This document shows, piece after piece, positions 21,983 to 34,485 of a stretch of 64,000 nt of DNA. Position numbers and translations under genes: made by a program. Within the stretch, counting starts at the first letter, position 1; each line of letters starts with the position of its first letter. A model generated the notes under the pieces. The model made no database searches, was not told the DNA's origin, and saw only the letters and a list, made by a program, of their open reading frames with translations. Origin of the DNA: Wolfiporia cocos (Eukaryota; Basidiomycota; Agaricomycetes; Polyporales; Phaeolaceae); contig JACCLO010000004.1 in NCBI GenBank assembly GCA_029448655.1, forward strand, positions 4,774,001 through 4,838,000, given 5' to 3'.

Positions 21983-24089
21983 ATGTCAGCGAACTCAACG
22001 CCCTCACTCACATTAGGCAACCGGGCCTCGGATGCAACACTCTGGGCTCACCATATGTCATACGGCCCACAACGAGGGGTGGAGAGCCCATCCGGTTCCC
22101 CTGGACAAGAAGATCCAATAGGGATTCTTGTTGCGCAACAAAAGGAAAATCGTGCGAAGGAGTATGGTGAAGATAATCCGCACGATCCACCGACCAACAG
22201 CAGTACTTTATCCATCCACGACGAGTATGACCTGAATAAGGTTGGCTGGGATGGCCCGGATGACCCTGAAAACCCGCAAACATGGTCTGTCGCATACAAA
22301 TGGATCCTCACCGCACTGAGCTTCATGATGACCATCAACGTGTGAGTATTGCACGTACCACTTCACATATCCCGCTTAACATCTACTAGGACGTTCGCCT
22401 CCTCCGCGCCCTCCTCAGCAGGTCTCGCGATAGCCGAGCACTTCCACAAACCGACTGAGTATGCGTACGTTGTTACGACCGTCTTCCTCTGCGGCTACAT
22501 CATCGGTCCGCCATTCTGGGGGCCTGGCTCTGAGCTCTACGGGCGACAGCCGATGTTCCGATTCACCCTCGTATGCTATACCATCTTATACCTCGGACAG
22601 TCGCTCGCACCGAACATGGAGACGCTCCTTGTCACCCGGTTCCTCAGCGGATTCTTTGCCGTCAGTCCGGTGACAAATTGCGCAGGCGCCATCTTCGACA
22701 TCTGGGATCCGATCATGAGAGGATATGCACTGAGCCTCTTTACGGCAGGTGTATTTCTAGGGCCCGTCTTGGGTCCTATAGTGGGGGGATTGTGAGTATG
22801 ACCAGTGCTTGAGTGAGATCCAGATAGTGACAACCCAGCTGTCAGTGTGACTACGAGCTACCTCGGTTGGAGGTGGCTCTTCTGGGTGATGATGATGTTC
22901 TCCGGCGCGTGCACCATAATTGCGGTCATATTTGTGCCGGAGACATACGCCCCTGTGCTTCTCCAGAAAAAGGCTAGTCGGTTCGAACAGTGAGTATGGA
23001 CGAAGAGCTCACCGCTTTCTTCTACCAGGCTCGGCGTCTCCGCAAAGCTGATCCCGTTGCGAACGCGGACAAATACGCTGAACATGAAAGGGCTGACTGG
23101 TCGTGGAGAGGTATCCTGACCAGAACCCTCTATCGGCCACTTAAGATGTTGTGCATTGAACCGATACTGCTCCTTGTCACAATTTACATGTCGCTGGTGT
23201 ACGGGATCCTCTATGCGCGTATGTTGCCATTCGCTCGTCTTCATACCAGTTATTTAACCAATGTTGCGTCCCCAAGTATTCGAAGCTATCCCAATTATCT
23301 TCGTCTCCAAGCGGGGATTCACAATTGGCGAATCTGGACTCATATTCATCGGAGTGGGTATCGGAAGTGTGATTGGCGCAGCACTCTTCCACCCGTTGTC
23401 CAAGCACTATCCAGAGCTCTTGCGACGGTGGCGCGGATTCCCTCCTCCAGAGCAGAGGCTGTTTGGTGCGATGATCGGAGGCATCTGTCTAGTAGTAGGC
23501 TGTTTCTGGCTTGGGTGGGCAGGTGAATACCGGGGAGTGCCGTGGTATGTTCCAGCGCTAGGAACTATTCCCCTTGGCATGAGCATTAGCATGATCTTCA
23601 TCTCATTCCAGGTGAGCCATCCTAAATTAATATTCCAGAAGTAGATCTGAACATTGAGGGCAGGCTTACCTGGTCGATACATACCTCGGATTTACCGCGT
23701 CAGCATTTGCCGCGACGACAATGGTGCGTTCTGCGGTCGGCGCGGCATTCCCTCTCTATACGACCCAGATGTACAACAAAGTACGCAGTCTCCGATATGC
23801 TACCAGTGCTCTGCTCATACGCTTTCCGTCTACAGCTGGGGATTAGTTGGGCATCTACGCTGCTTGGGCTGCTTGGGCTTCTCCTTGCTCCCAGCCCTTT
23901 CCTGTTCTATAGATATGGCACAATCATTCGATCAAAAAGCAACTTCGCTACGTGTCCTGTACGTTTCCGATAGACACAGGTTTGCAGTCTCTGGGCTTGC
24001 TAATTAATTGTCTCCAGGATCTCATCATTGCGGAGGAGCTGAAGGCGGAAAACACCCCGGATAATGCGGGGAATCTTGCAGAAGCATAG
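21983..24089 (+). CDS. Major facilitator superfamily multidrug/polyamine transporter (DHA1 type)
   Basis: Twelve-span plasma-membrane proton antiporter family that exports drugs or polyamines (family knowledge). About nine exons. Seen: hydrophilic N-terminus, GWDGPDDPENPQTWSVAYKW (the usual lead-in of this group), AYVVTTVFLCGYIIGPPFWGPGSELYGRQP (motif A region, helices 2-3), NMETLLVTRFLSGFFA, then GYALSLFTAGVFLGPVLGP (motif C of drug-H+ antiporters). After the central loop come PILLLVTIYMSLVYGILY, FTIGESGLIFIGVGIGSVIGA, VGCFWLGWAGEYRGVPWYVP and LVDTYLGFTASAFAATTMVRSAVGAAFPLYTTQMYNKLG. The hydrophilic end is DLIIAEELKAENTPDNAGN. The start at 21983 (MSANSTPSL) gives a full-length protein. Substrate cannot be told from sequence. 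The hemerythrin-like gene is divergent with a MITE between. Confidence 0.92.
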
Positions 24090-24545
24090 AACGTGTACTT
24101 ACTGTAGAATAGATCTGCTTGCATTCCGCTTAGCAAGGGTTACGCACGTAGTAGGCACTCACTAATTAAATGACTACGACAAGGTCATATATATTCTTCT
24201 AGGCCACGAAGTTATCAATGATCCACGCGTCGCAGTGCGATTCCGAAACATTACCATGACTTTGGACTGTTACCAGTTTTCAAAGCCTGATGAGCAACTG
24301 ATCGATCCTGACATCTGTATGTTAGAGGCTTCCAACTAACACAAAGCAGTAAGATAACACAAAACGCACTGCGGGGAGAAGGGAGAGGAGCTGATGGAAA
24401 TGGATCACCATGCACTGACTGCTACGCAAAACCATAAACGAAAACTGCAGCAAGCTGGAAGATGCTAAAAGCACTATAGTACAACATCTTAAATAGTAAT
24501 AATGATAAGCTAACGGAAGCATTCGCGTCACGTTGAAGATCACAT
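24090..24545. other. Convergent 3' intergenic region between the MFS transporter and FAN1
   Basis: 456 bp between two stop codons, AT-rich; it must hold both 3' UTRs. The frame at 24322-24543 (minus) reads into the FAN1 end and has no family signature. No repeat is evident. Confidence 0.45.
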
Positions 24546-27500
24546 CTATAGACGTCTCTTCTTCAAGACAGGCGAGTCAATCGGCTTCGGAGGGGAAGAG
24601 GTTATAACAACCTCGACTCGATTGACGACATCCCGTGTTGACCGTTTCTTCGGCGTTATCAACTCAGGTCTGTCTTCGTCCCCTGTAGCCTCTTGAACCG
24701 GCTGTGAATTATCCAATTGAGAATAGTCGACTTCTTCATCCTCTTCATCCTCTGACTCAGCTGGCAGCCGTTGATCTTCTAAGCCGTAGTCAACGCGTTT
24801 GCGTTTGAGTCGTTCACGGTCGGCGTGCGTCTTGCCCTTTTTTGCTGCTTTCTTGGTCCCTTCGGCGTCTTCGACGCGACACATTTCAACCGGAACGCCC
24901 GCTCGCAAAAGGACGTCAATCCAAGCCTGTATGGCAGTATGAAAGGACGTTAGCAAGAAGGAACATCTTCAAAGTGGTGGGACGCACTCGTTGGTTCTCT
25001 CGAAGGACGTCTCCTGGCCCCTTGACCTCCACGAACTTGCATTCGCCCTTTTCACAGTTCCAAATGGTGAGGTCAGGGACACCTCCTACACGTCCACTGT
25101 AATCCTCCGCCAACAGGCGACATATCACAGCCAACGCTGGACCTCCGAGACACTACCAGGATAGCCGGCTGTGTTATCACACTGCAGATTGCAAGAGCGA
25201 TGTTTTCAGAACACACCTTAACAATCTCCAACAACTCTTCCCTCGTGAACAGGTCCCAGCGAACGCCGACACACCACGTCCCCCTCTCGAAATTCTCATC
25301 GTAGATGTGCGTCAACACCTGCTCGGCTTGTCCTGCCTCAAGCTCAGCCATTCGCTTTTCTATGAGGTCTTGACGAGAATAGAGGAACGTGTCGTCGACC
25401 AGGTCGAGCGGCGCCGCTTGGTACGGGGTCTCGAACGCGCCGGGGATGGGGGCAAATATAATGTCCCACATGAGGAACCCGAAGAGAGTAGTGATGATGC
25501 GTCCCTCGCAATGGTACCTGGGTCAGAAGTCAATACAGGACTTAGGGAAGCCAAGGGCTCGATCGCACCCCCTATAGCCCAAATCCTCAAAATGCTGCAA
25601 TGCGAGCGTCTCCACGTTAACTTCCTCGCCGTCCCGGCCCTTCCAAATGGATTTCCCCTTCCACTTCGGAAGTTCGCGGGGCTTCTCCGAGGCTAGCCGT
25701 GATGTTTTTTCGACCATTTTCTCGCCTTGCTCGTCCCAAGGCAACGACATTTGCAGAAGGCCAGAGACAGCTTCTGCCTTAACGCCAATTGAGGGCTTGA
25801 TATCAGCCGAGGGCGGTTTGACGACACGACCTGTGCGATCCAGGACCATAGCGTCTGCACGGTGCCACACTCGCGTACCCTCGATGTGCGTATCGACGGC
25901 CTCCGCCAAAACGCCCTGGCAGACGTGTCGCTCCTCCACGGGGACATTGAGCTTCTTCTCTAGCGTCTTCAGTCTTCGCTCGAGCTTCGGGCGGAAGACT
26001 ATTACTGTCTCAACATTGACCTTGTGCCGTGAACCGATCTGTACTCACTGATGTGCGTGTCTGCATCCTCTAAAGCCTCCTTAACGGCAGCTAAGGCGCG
26101 TTTGCACGCGGCAGGTGTCTGCTCTATGAACTCCCTCTTCGTAAGGAGCAGGACACGCCGCTCGTGCCACCTGCCACGACGGCCTCTCCGCCAGCGCCGC
26201 TGTCCAAGGAGGTCTCCGAGCACCCTGAGCTCGTACGCCCACTCCTTTAGGGGTCCGAGCGCGCTGGACGCTTTGCATACCACGCGGGTAAGAATGTGTC
26301 CTAAGATGATGTCAGGCCTGATGATAACAGACACCCGCAATAGCGAGACACACCAGACTCAAACCGCTGCAGACTGATCGGCCGTGCAACTTCCTCCTCC
26401 TTAGTAGTGACCAAATCCTTCCAACGCGGATACACCTCCTCGAGTATCGCCTTGACAGCCCGTGCCTGCTGTTTCCTCATTGTAATCTTCTCACCGCCAT
26501 CCTCCTCCTCTTCAGCCCCATTAACGCTCTGCACGCTCGGTGTACCAGGCGTCTTCAGCCTGTCATTCGGCATTACGGGAGTCTTGAGCCTCAGGCTCGA
26601 ACGTCCGGGGGCCGTACCCACGACTGACCGCCCGCGTGTTGCCAGGCCGGGCCCGCCGGCGTTCTCGAGCAGTGCGTCCACCTCTGCCTCGAGCTCAAGC
26701 GCTTCTTCGTAGGCGAGGAGGGCTTCGCGCGAGGACCAGATCCTTGGAGTACGGACATGATCATAGGAGGCGTAGGCGCGTTTGTTGGCGTGGGAGAGGA
26801 TGGCGGGTGTTAGCAGGGCAGGAGAATACTGGGTACTAGAGGGCGGGCGTCTCAGTGGCTACAGCACAGAACAGCCTCCCCCTGTGGACAGCCAGAAGAT
26901 AGACGCACCTACGGAAGTAGACCAAGTTGACACGACGGAATAGCTTGACGACCTCCTCATTGACCCGAACACACTTTCCTGCCGAACAAAAACGCGATGT
27001 CATGGGTATGAGTGACCGCTCGCGAGCTGACCACATACCTAACTGTTTCATGACAATCTCGCGTAATCTATCCGCTTGCGTCTTGAACTTCTTACCTGTC
27101 CGTTGCTGACCTGAGGACACAAACTCCAATGTCTTCTGCACGAGTCCATCTCTACTCTTGCCTTTCCCCTTGGAACCTGCAGCTACAAGGGGGAAGGCAA
27201 GCGTCGACTGCGTCGTAGATGAGGAAAGTAGTGCGTCAATGAGCGCTTCCGCCTGCGGATTACCGTTAGCGAGCTCGGAGCAGGGACAGAAAAGGGTAAA
27301 ACACTCACGCTCTTCGAGACCTTGAGCTTCATCTGCTTGGAGATCGCCTTGAGCTCGTCCAGGCGGAGGCATTCGAGCAGCTCCCGCAGCGTCGCGCCCG
27401 ACTCGTCCTCGGAAAAGAACGAATATGGGCCGTCTTCCACTGTCGTTGCGAGCTCTTCGGCCGCCGGCGGCTGCGCCTCGTGCAGGCTGGACTCGATGTC

Positions 27501-28317
27501 CTCAACCTTCAGCCTGGAGGGGCCAGCCACAGGCTCTGGCTCGGATGCTGACCCGAGCACAGGCTGTAAGAGCGATTCGACTTGGGCCTGCTCTTCGTCG
27601 TCTTCAAGCGTCAAATCAATGATTTCTGGTTGCTTTGGCCCCGCCCTGTCCTTCTCAGGAGTCTTGTCTTCCTCATGTAAGTCGGGATGTTCCTGCATCC
27701 TGCCCTCGGACGGGGAAAATTCGCAGCTAGCGGTCTTACAAGGCCTACATAATTCCTTGATAGCGTCGAGAACATTGTCGCCCAAGTCGCGTTCGTACTT
27801 GAGCGAATCTAGGCGGTGCCACCTTCCCGTCTTACGCAGACATAAGCGGACGAGAAGGTACTGGCCGATCTCTGCACACCTTCAGTTCGTACACTGTATT
27901 TTCTACTTTCATGGGGGGTTTCATGCTCACCAGTGAGGTTGACGAAACGTCGAAAGCAATCAATCTCCTCCAGGGAGAACAAAGAACTCTCAAGCCGCAA
28001 GACCGTCTTGATCATGTCTTTCAGGCAGCGAGTGAGACCATAATACAATCGCCACAGAAAAAATAAACAAGCGTACCATCAAACAGAAGAACGTACATGG
28101 ACTTTCCCTTCGGGAACGGCGCGAGCTCATCAGCAAGAGTCCGAGAGACCTCATCGTCTTTCTCCGATGTACCATCAAGATCTATGGTTTCCGAGTCGTT
28201 TAGGGTCCAAAATATCAGCTTCCGAGAGATCTCCGCAGTAGGCGACCCAAGAACCATTCTAACAGCAGGCCTCCGGCTGTAAGGACTGGAGTCGGTGGTA
28301 AACTCCGCGCAATGCAA
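24546..28317 (-). CDS. FAN1: FAN1-type structure-specific nuclease with VRR-NUC domain
   Basis: Nuclease that cleaves 5' flaps and trims interstrand cross-links in DNA repair (family knowledge). Many short introns. N-terminal region: KSMYVLLFDDMIKTVL, IDCFRRFVNLT and YLLVRLCLRKTGRWHRLDSLKYERDLGDN (28,100-27,750), then an acidic linker and the SAP-like LRELLECLRLDELKAISKQMKLK (about 27,340). The TPR-like middle (KEWAYELRVLGDLLGQRRWR, RRVLLLTKREFIEQTPAAC) follows. C-terminal VRR-NUC: LALQHFEDLGYRG, HCEGRIITTLFGFLMWDIIF, then GRVGGVPDLTIWN and CKFVEVKGPGDVLRENQR (25,100-24,990) carry the PD-(D/E)XK catalytic D, E and K and the following Q. After AWIDVLLRAGVPVEMCRV comes an acidic and basic tail ending KKRRL. 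No UBZ finger is seen at the N-terminus. The start (MHCAEF at 28317) is the least certain point; MVLGSPTAE is the alternative. Confidence 0.9.
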
Positions 28318-28502
28318 GACTGACCTGGGCGCTCATTTACGCGAGACATCACATCACGCATTTGTGACAGTCGCGTCGCGCAGTCAATACTTATGATACA
28401 TGTGAACAAACAATCATATAATACAGCTAGTACACAGCTATTGTCCGTCTTCCGCGTCCTAGTTCGCGCTCGCGATCGTTGCTAGAATATAAACTCACCA
28501 CC

Positions 28503-29776
28503 TCACTGTTGCTCACCGCCATTTTCCTTCTTCTTCCGGACAATCACGTATGAGTCAGCGTCCTCCGGAGCTAGAAGTGCCTCGATATCTCCGCCAACGT
28601 ATCCCTCACGCTCGGGCTCCTTCTGCTTGCGCTCAGCACGGATCTGTAGATTATCATAAGTGATTGCCCCTACAAGAATAACGCGCGTTGCGCACCATGT
28701 TCAAGTCATGACTGACCAGTCCGTGTCCCCCGACAGGACCCCAGTAGCTCGTCGCAGCGAGCGAGGCAATGATGCAGGAACCCACCAGAACCGACAGATA
28801 GAACCTGTACTGCGAGTACCATGCCGGCGCTACATATTGCACATACCATTAACATATTCTCATTATCCAAGTACAATGAGACACATACCCCAGCCCGCGC
28901 CAGTTGCTTTAAGATCCGCCCACCACAAGCCAGTGAATCCGATCCATTGCGCGATCAGTGCACTGACAGGATCCAGAGCAAGGGTAGACCATCCGTATAC
29001 GACTGGTGCAGCACCCAACATTAAGCGAGTGTACCTACAGTCGCAGTCAACTAGCATATTTGAGCAAAGTTCGACGGTGGACGTACCCGTGGTGCCCTCC
29101 GAAGCCGGCAAACTCAAAGCCCCAATGAAGGGCGCCGAGGAACGAAAGCATAACTGCACCATATGTCGTCTGGATGTTAAGTGCGTTGTCGAGCACGGTG
29201 ATTGCGACACCAGGATCAATGCTGCCCGCAAAGCCCGTTGCAGCGAAGCCCGCCTGACGAGCGAGCCAAATAGTGGCACCAGTGGCACCGAGGTACGGGA
29301 GTCCGCCGGCAAGGCCGAAGACAATGTACGGCTGTGGGACCGATTTGGCGACTGAATTAGTGATTCCAAGCTGCATTTCCATTGTGAATGGTCGAACCGA
29401 AATTCGGACTCTGCGGGCTTACGAAGGTTCGGTTGGTGTTTGAGACGGCGTCTTGGAAGACATTGCCGCCCGCAATGGCCCTGGCGAGATCAGCGGTTGA
29501 GTTTCCGACCTCCTCTTTGATGTTCTGCGCAGCCTGGCGTGCCGTCTGCGAGCCGGGTCTGCCGGATACGTGACTGGCCGTACCACGCACGAGCATCTGA
29601 GCGCGTAAGAGCGAGCTCACGCTCGGCGTGAGAGGACCGCATCCTAGTGGACGCGGGAACGCTGATTGCTGCGCAGGCTTCAGCTGACGAAACGAGGGAG
29701 CGTGGTGGGAGGTCGAAAGGGGCCGTCTGAAGAGGATGGGCGCGCAGCGGAGAGCGGGGGAAGTTGGGAGAATCAT
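28503..29776 (-). CDS. DUF3429 / TMEM69-like mitochondrial membrane protein
   Basis: Family of multi-span, probably mitochondrial inner-membrane proteins of unclear role (family knowledge). The start at 29776 gives a basic, Ser/Arg-rich presequence (MILPTSPALRCAPILFRRPL). An alternative ATG 90 bp upstream adds an acidic stretch unlikely in a presequence. The first exon ends NTNRTF. The membrane part reads PYIVFGLAGGLPYLGATG, IWLARQAGFAATG, LDNALNIQTTYGAVMLSFLGALHWGFEFAG, RLMLGAAPVVYGWSTLALDP, ALIAQWIGFTGLWWADL, and YRFYLSVLVGSCIIASLAATSYWGP, about five to six spans. A charged tail follows (IRAERKQKEPEREGY, IEALLAPEDADSYVIV, ending GGEQQ). The DUF3429 hallmark YGAVMLSFLGALHWG is intact. The neighbour PAM17 is also mitochondrial and lies on the same strand. 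Confidence 0.88.
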
Positions 29777-30334
29777 GGTGCTAAGTTCGTCGTCGTCGTA
29801 TTCGTCGTGGGGAAGTGAGTGAGAAGAAGGAAGACGACGGCGAGCAGGCTTATATCGCGAACTCAAACCTCAAGATGCTTCTGCTGCTCCTCAGCAGTGG
29901 CGACCTCTCGTGCGCATGACGTCATTAACGTCACCCGTGCAGCCACAAACCATAACCTAGCCACACTCTTGCTAGTATGTGGCGTGCAGGGCCCTCGAAA
30001 CCTACATATAGCTATCATTGATATCGACAATACAGTTTTCATCGTCAATGCAAGCATATATGGTTTTGAGGCGCTGGGACAAGCACACTCGCAAACACGG
30101 AGTATGGCCGGATCGAAGCTAAGTTCAGCACTGCCGTACGCGACGCACCACCTGAATTTGCAAGATTATCAAGCTCATAGATAACGTATACGCCCTCGCG
30201 CGGAAGCCTACGCTAGAAACCATCCGTACCTGGTGATGCACATGATCGGATAGCAGCTTCAATGGTGAGGAGGGCAAGTGAGTGCGATTGCAAGACAGCG
30301 ATGGAAAGGACAACGATGTATACGATGGAAGCGT
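29777..30334. other. Intergenic between PAM17 and the DUF3429 gene
   Basis: 558 bp holding the promoter of the DUF3429 gene and the 3' UTR of PAM17 (both minus). The plus frame 29819-30184 has no family signature. No distinct site is recognised. Confidence 0.4.
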
Positions 30335-31357
30335 TTAACTTAAGGAGCGCTCATCCTCAGGGAAGAAGGCCTTTTTCTTGTACTTTGATTGGTCTCTCAG
30401 CCACTACAGGAAGCATGTCAATTCATCGCTCAACATTGGACTTGAGAGCCCCGAATATCAATTATAGCGCACCTGTCTATAGTCATGCAATGAACCAATC
30501 TTCTCGCCTGTCGAGCCGTGATGCGAATATGAGCTGCGGGTCTAGCAGCAGGTGCGCTCCCAGAGCATTAACGCACCGTAGAAGTCAGGCACTGGGTTCG
30601 TTGCGCTTTGCGCCGTCGGGTCCACCCGGTTCTTCACGATATGCTGGTGGAACTCACGGTCGCGCGCCTCAATGAGCCGCATCGTTCGCCGGTGCGTCAT
30701 CCGCCATATTGACGAACCGGCAACAGGGCCAAGGAGGTAGCCCAATCCTACAGAGTCATGTTTAGATCTGAAGTAAACAGGAAGCGGCCTTACGATATCG
30801 AGCGCGTACCTGCACAACCAAGTGTTGCGAAACCATACACCACCATAGGGTCCATGTTCTGTGTTTAAGATCACGCGCGTTAAAGAGACAGCTTGCGAAT
30901 AGAAGGTACCAGAAGTGCACGCACGAAGACGGGTTTTGTCGGGTCCACATCAAGGTTTGCGAAGTACGCCACGCCTCCACCAAAACCCAACACAATCATC
31001 GGTATTGTCATTGCCTGTGAATGCCGTTGCATTATACCGGCACGACATCGGAACACATTATGTCAAACATCAGGCTGGAGAATATGGCTGAACACGCACC
31101 GTCTCCCATCTTCTCTTCTTCTTACGGATCGTAAGGTACTCTGACCAGGGTAGCGTCTCCTGCTCAATCTGCGTGACCGGGCCCTTCCTATGCGCAGCCT
31201 GTGCGCCGGGCATCGGTTCAGGTGCCTTGGTCGAGTATGCACGTGAGGACGCGAGTTTTGTACGGCGAGGTAAGGTAGATTTGTTGGCTATGGCTCGAGA
31301 GAAACATTGCGACTCTCTGAGTACGGAGCGCGAGAGTGCTGGACTTGAGAGGGACAT
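30335..31357 (-). CDS. PAM17: PAM17, presequence translocase-associated motor subunit
   Basis: Inner-membrane subunit of the TIM23 import motor, needed to organise Pam16-Pam18 (family knowledge). About 223 residues in several short exons. The start at 31357 (MSLSSPALSRSVLRESQCF) begins an Arg/Ser-rich mitochondrial presequence. Seen: LPWSEYLTIRKKKRRWE, AMTIPMIVLGFGGGVAYFANL (span 1), DPTKPVFNMDPMVVYGFATLGCAG, LGYLLGPVAGSSIWRMTHR (span 2), [47 protein letters not shown], then SKYKKKAFFPEDERS. The highly conserved NRVDPTxQSxxNPVPDxYG block is intact across an intron. Length and topology are normal for the family. Confidence 0.94.
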
Positions 31358-32246
31358 GATTGCTTTCAGAATGGCTCGTGCAGGGTCTGAACGGACTTCA
31401 GCGCGGAACAAGCAAGTGTACCAGGCCCTTGCGCTGCTTCCTGCAGAAGACACGTTGGCCTCTTATAGTATGACTCCCACGCCACATTGGCGACACGCAG
31501 CGCTCCGGAGGATCGTTGGACGTTGGACCTGCTTCAGCTCTGTCGAACTCCGCGGTACCTAGTGTTGTGTTCAAGTGCTACGTATCATTTCTGGCTATCT
31601 ACTGGAGGAGCTTCAGAGCGATAGAGAGCGTGCAAGCTTATCCTATCATGGAATCCATTACATCACTCCGTGCGCTGTGGAATTGCCAATCTCGCTCTTG
31701 GTGTGGCTCTCTGACACGTCCTGATAACTGAGGCCTCGCAATCCATAGCTCTCTGATACATCTTGACGAGGTTCAAATTCAAAGGTGGCTAAACGCTTAG
31801 TTGCTTGCTGACTTCGGTCTTGTCCAGTCAAGTCCCAATCTTCAACACCCGATTATGCACCTGGGGCTCCCGCGCACTCTTTACCCCGGCCCCGGCCTTG
31901 TCCACGGATCATTATAAGCCAAAGCAAGAGCATTCTTAGACAATCAAGGCAACATTTTGTCGGAGATGCTATTCGGATACGAACATGGAATGCGAGCGCT
32001 CCGCGTCCCCCCTATGCTCCGGCGCCCGTCCGACGCGAAAAAAGATCATCAAATTGTCCCAGCTGGCCAATCATCTTTCTCCGTTCTGCCAACGCTCTCG
32101 GAGTTGCTGTGCTTCCAGACGCCAAGCGCTCCGAGGTATAACTCGACTCCGGACAACGTCCTCCAGCAGTCCAGCACGCTGCATCAGCCACCCAGCTGAG
32201 CAGACCCCGCAAAGGCACCGCGAACCGTAGGTCCAGCACGCAATGC
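31358..32246. promoter_or_regulatory. Divergent intergenic region between PAM17 and an F-box gene
   Basis: 889 bp between two start codons. Open frames (for example plus 31173-31562 and 31957-32199) are not supported by family signatures. CT-rich stretches occur just before the F-box start. No operator was identified. Confidence 0.35.
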
Positions 32247-33537
32247 ATGATGGCCGAGCACAGACTCACCCATCCAGCAAAAGAGATGACATTTGTCCTA
32301 CCCCCAGAGCTCTGGGACGAGACGATCGACCACCTTTGGGATGATCCAAAGGCCCTCACGGCTTGCACACTGACGTGCAGGGACTGGGTCCCGAGCAGCC
32401 GCTTGCATCTGTTCCGCACGGTGCGCATCCAGAGCGCGAAGCACTGTGCACGCTTCGCGGCCTTGCTGGCAGACCGACCCGAGATTGCACCCTGCGTGCG
32501 CCGCTTCACCATCAGCGCGGAGTATGCTGGGATCGACTCGCACGGAGAGCCAAAGGAGGACGACGAGTGGGTCGACAACGTTGCTGACATCATGCCGCTG
32601 CTGGTGAACGTGTCGACGGTGGGACTTTCGCGTGTCCGATGGGGCGTCCTACAGCCGAAGACGCAGGACGTGCTCAAACGCATGTTCAGGAGGGTCCACA
32701 CGCTTTTCCTCTTCGAGGTCCGCTTCCTGGCGAGTGCGGATGTGATCGCGTTTCTGAGCGCGTTCCCTGTGCTCAATGAGCTATACTTCCACGGCGTGTC
32801 GTGGACGCACGAGTCGCCCGCGCCGCTGCTGAAGTTCGATGCAGATGGAAATGTCGTCGCGGACTTTCAGGAAGAGCAGGCGATGCGGCTGTCATACCTC
32901 TTCCTCGACGCTCGCTCATCGCCGACGCTTGTCACCGAATGGCTGCTGAACCACCCTTCCGAGCAGCGCCTGCGCACAATCCAGCTGTGCTGGCGGGAAA
33001 TCGACAACATGAAGGCCGTCGGAGACCTCTTGCATGCAAGCGGCTCGGCCCTCGAGCGGCTGCTCGTCGAGTTCCCCGCGGGCATACCTGAAGAAGGTCA
33101 GCTCCCGAGCATCCTGTTTCATCCCGCCAAGCTCATCACGCCCGTTTGCAGCCGTGCTGCACAACCAGATCAGCCTCGTGCACAACACGGGCCTGCGCTC
33201 GTTGCACTTTGGCGGGCTGAACGCCGCGCAGTCGCGCAACTTCCTCGCGCAGCAGCTCTTCCCGTGGGTGAGCGCGATGCTCTCGCAGATCCGCTCGCGC
33301 ACACTGCAGGAGGTCACGTTCGAGTTCGAGATCACGTCTGTGCGCGACCTGCTCAGCCTCGACTGGGCGCGCATCGACCGCGACTTGTCCCGCGAGGAGT
33401 TCAAGGGGCTCCACGTGCTCTTCTACGTGTCGTGCGAGGACGTAGTGCCGCAGATCGTGAAGGAGGTACAGGCACTCATCTCGGAACGTCTGGAGGGCTT
33501 CAGGGAGCGGGGGACGCTGTGCGTCTCCTGCGTGTAG
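32247..33537 (+). CDS. F-box protein, basidiomycete expanded family
   Basis: F-box proteins recruit substrates to SCF ubiquitin ligases through Skp1 (family knowledge). Two exons, 32247-33096 and 33152-33537, separated by a 55 nt intron, give 411 residues. The N-terminal F-box is FVLPPELWDETIDHLWDDPKALTACTLTCRDW. The rest alternates short helices and strands (SALERLLVEFPAG, LHNQISLVHNTGLRSLHFGGL, EVTFEFEITSVRDL, LHVLFYVS), resembling the leucine-rich tails of the many F-box proteins in agaricomycetes, but no regular LRR was counted. Without the intron the frame runs on into nonsense, which makes it look like a longer 455-codon gene. The substrate is unknown. A second F-box gene follows about 950 bp downstream on the same strand. 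Confidence 0.85.
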
Positions 33538-34485
33538 ACAATGACAAAGCGCCTCAAGCCCTCCGCTCATCTCGAGGAACTCTTTGTTCCGCGCCACGAT
33601 CTGTTGCTGACTGACGACTGGTCTCTGGCAGGCTGTGTCATCTTCCCCTCTGCTACTTACTATGCAAAGTGGCCAACTGATCAACTTTTGCTTACGCATC
33701 ACTGCTTACAGGATATAGGGTAATCGCGCTGCCATCATTTCTGCTCCGTATTATCGGACTTCAGGCCTTCAGTTTATAGATGTAGATGGTGTATCGTATA
33801 GATGTCATGTTTGCTTGCGTCTCGGCCGGTTTTGTACGACTGCGAGCACCTCGCATCTAATACACTCGTGATTGTTGTACTTACATATGGTAATGTAGAG
33901 GGCTATGGCGACTCGCCTCAGGTTATGACTAAATTTCTTCGCTCTGTACATGGCGCGCGCGCGCGCGCTACATATTGGCTATGGCCAGCTGATTGGTCAT
34001 CCTGCGGTGACTATGTCCGAAATTGGAATGGCTGCCGTTGTCCATGCTCACTGCTAACTAGGCAAGATCTGTAAATCGCTCGCTTATTCTTCTGCAGCAG
34101 ACAGTTGACAGCTTTACAGGCCCTGGGTATCCTTACACCCACTACCCGTGAGATCAAGCTGTTCCTCGCGTTGCGAAATACCCAAACCGACTGCAGCCCA
34201 TTAATCTTGGTGCAAATACGCGGTTCGACTTGTGTCAATATCTTCCCGCGACCCTCAGAGAGGGGCATCCAAGGAATGGACCTCGCTCGTAGCAAGGGAC
34301 ACACTGCGGAAGAGCTGAATGATAACGCAATCTCGGCCTCAGCAGTGGTCAATATCGATCGACTTTCGTTGACAGACGCGTCGAGTGGCACAGAGTATGT
34401 GTTCGTGAGTCTTGATGACATTGACGGCATGTCGACTTAACACCTTGGTCAGTGTAGGGTCTCCACGCGCGACCACACGCTGGCA
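33538..34485. other. Intergenic between two F-box genes, with a short GC dinucleotide run
   Basis: No supported gene. A (GC)8 run lies at about 33,953-33,968. The frame at 34105-34440 (111 codons) sits just before the next gene but shows no family signature and is not joined to it by an obvious intron. Confidence 0.4.

Noticed and set aside
32012..32776. Minus-strand 254-codon frame
   Set aside because: It is the antisense shadow of the F-box gene, whose frame has a recognisable F-box.
34105..34440. 111-codon frame before the second F-box gene
   Set aside because: No motif and not joined to the F-box gene by a plausible intron; probably chance in 5' flank.
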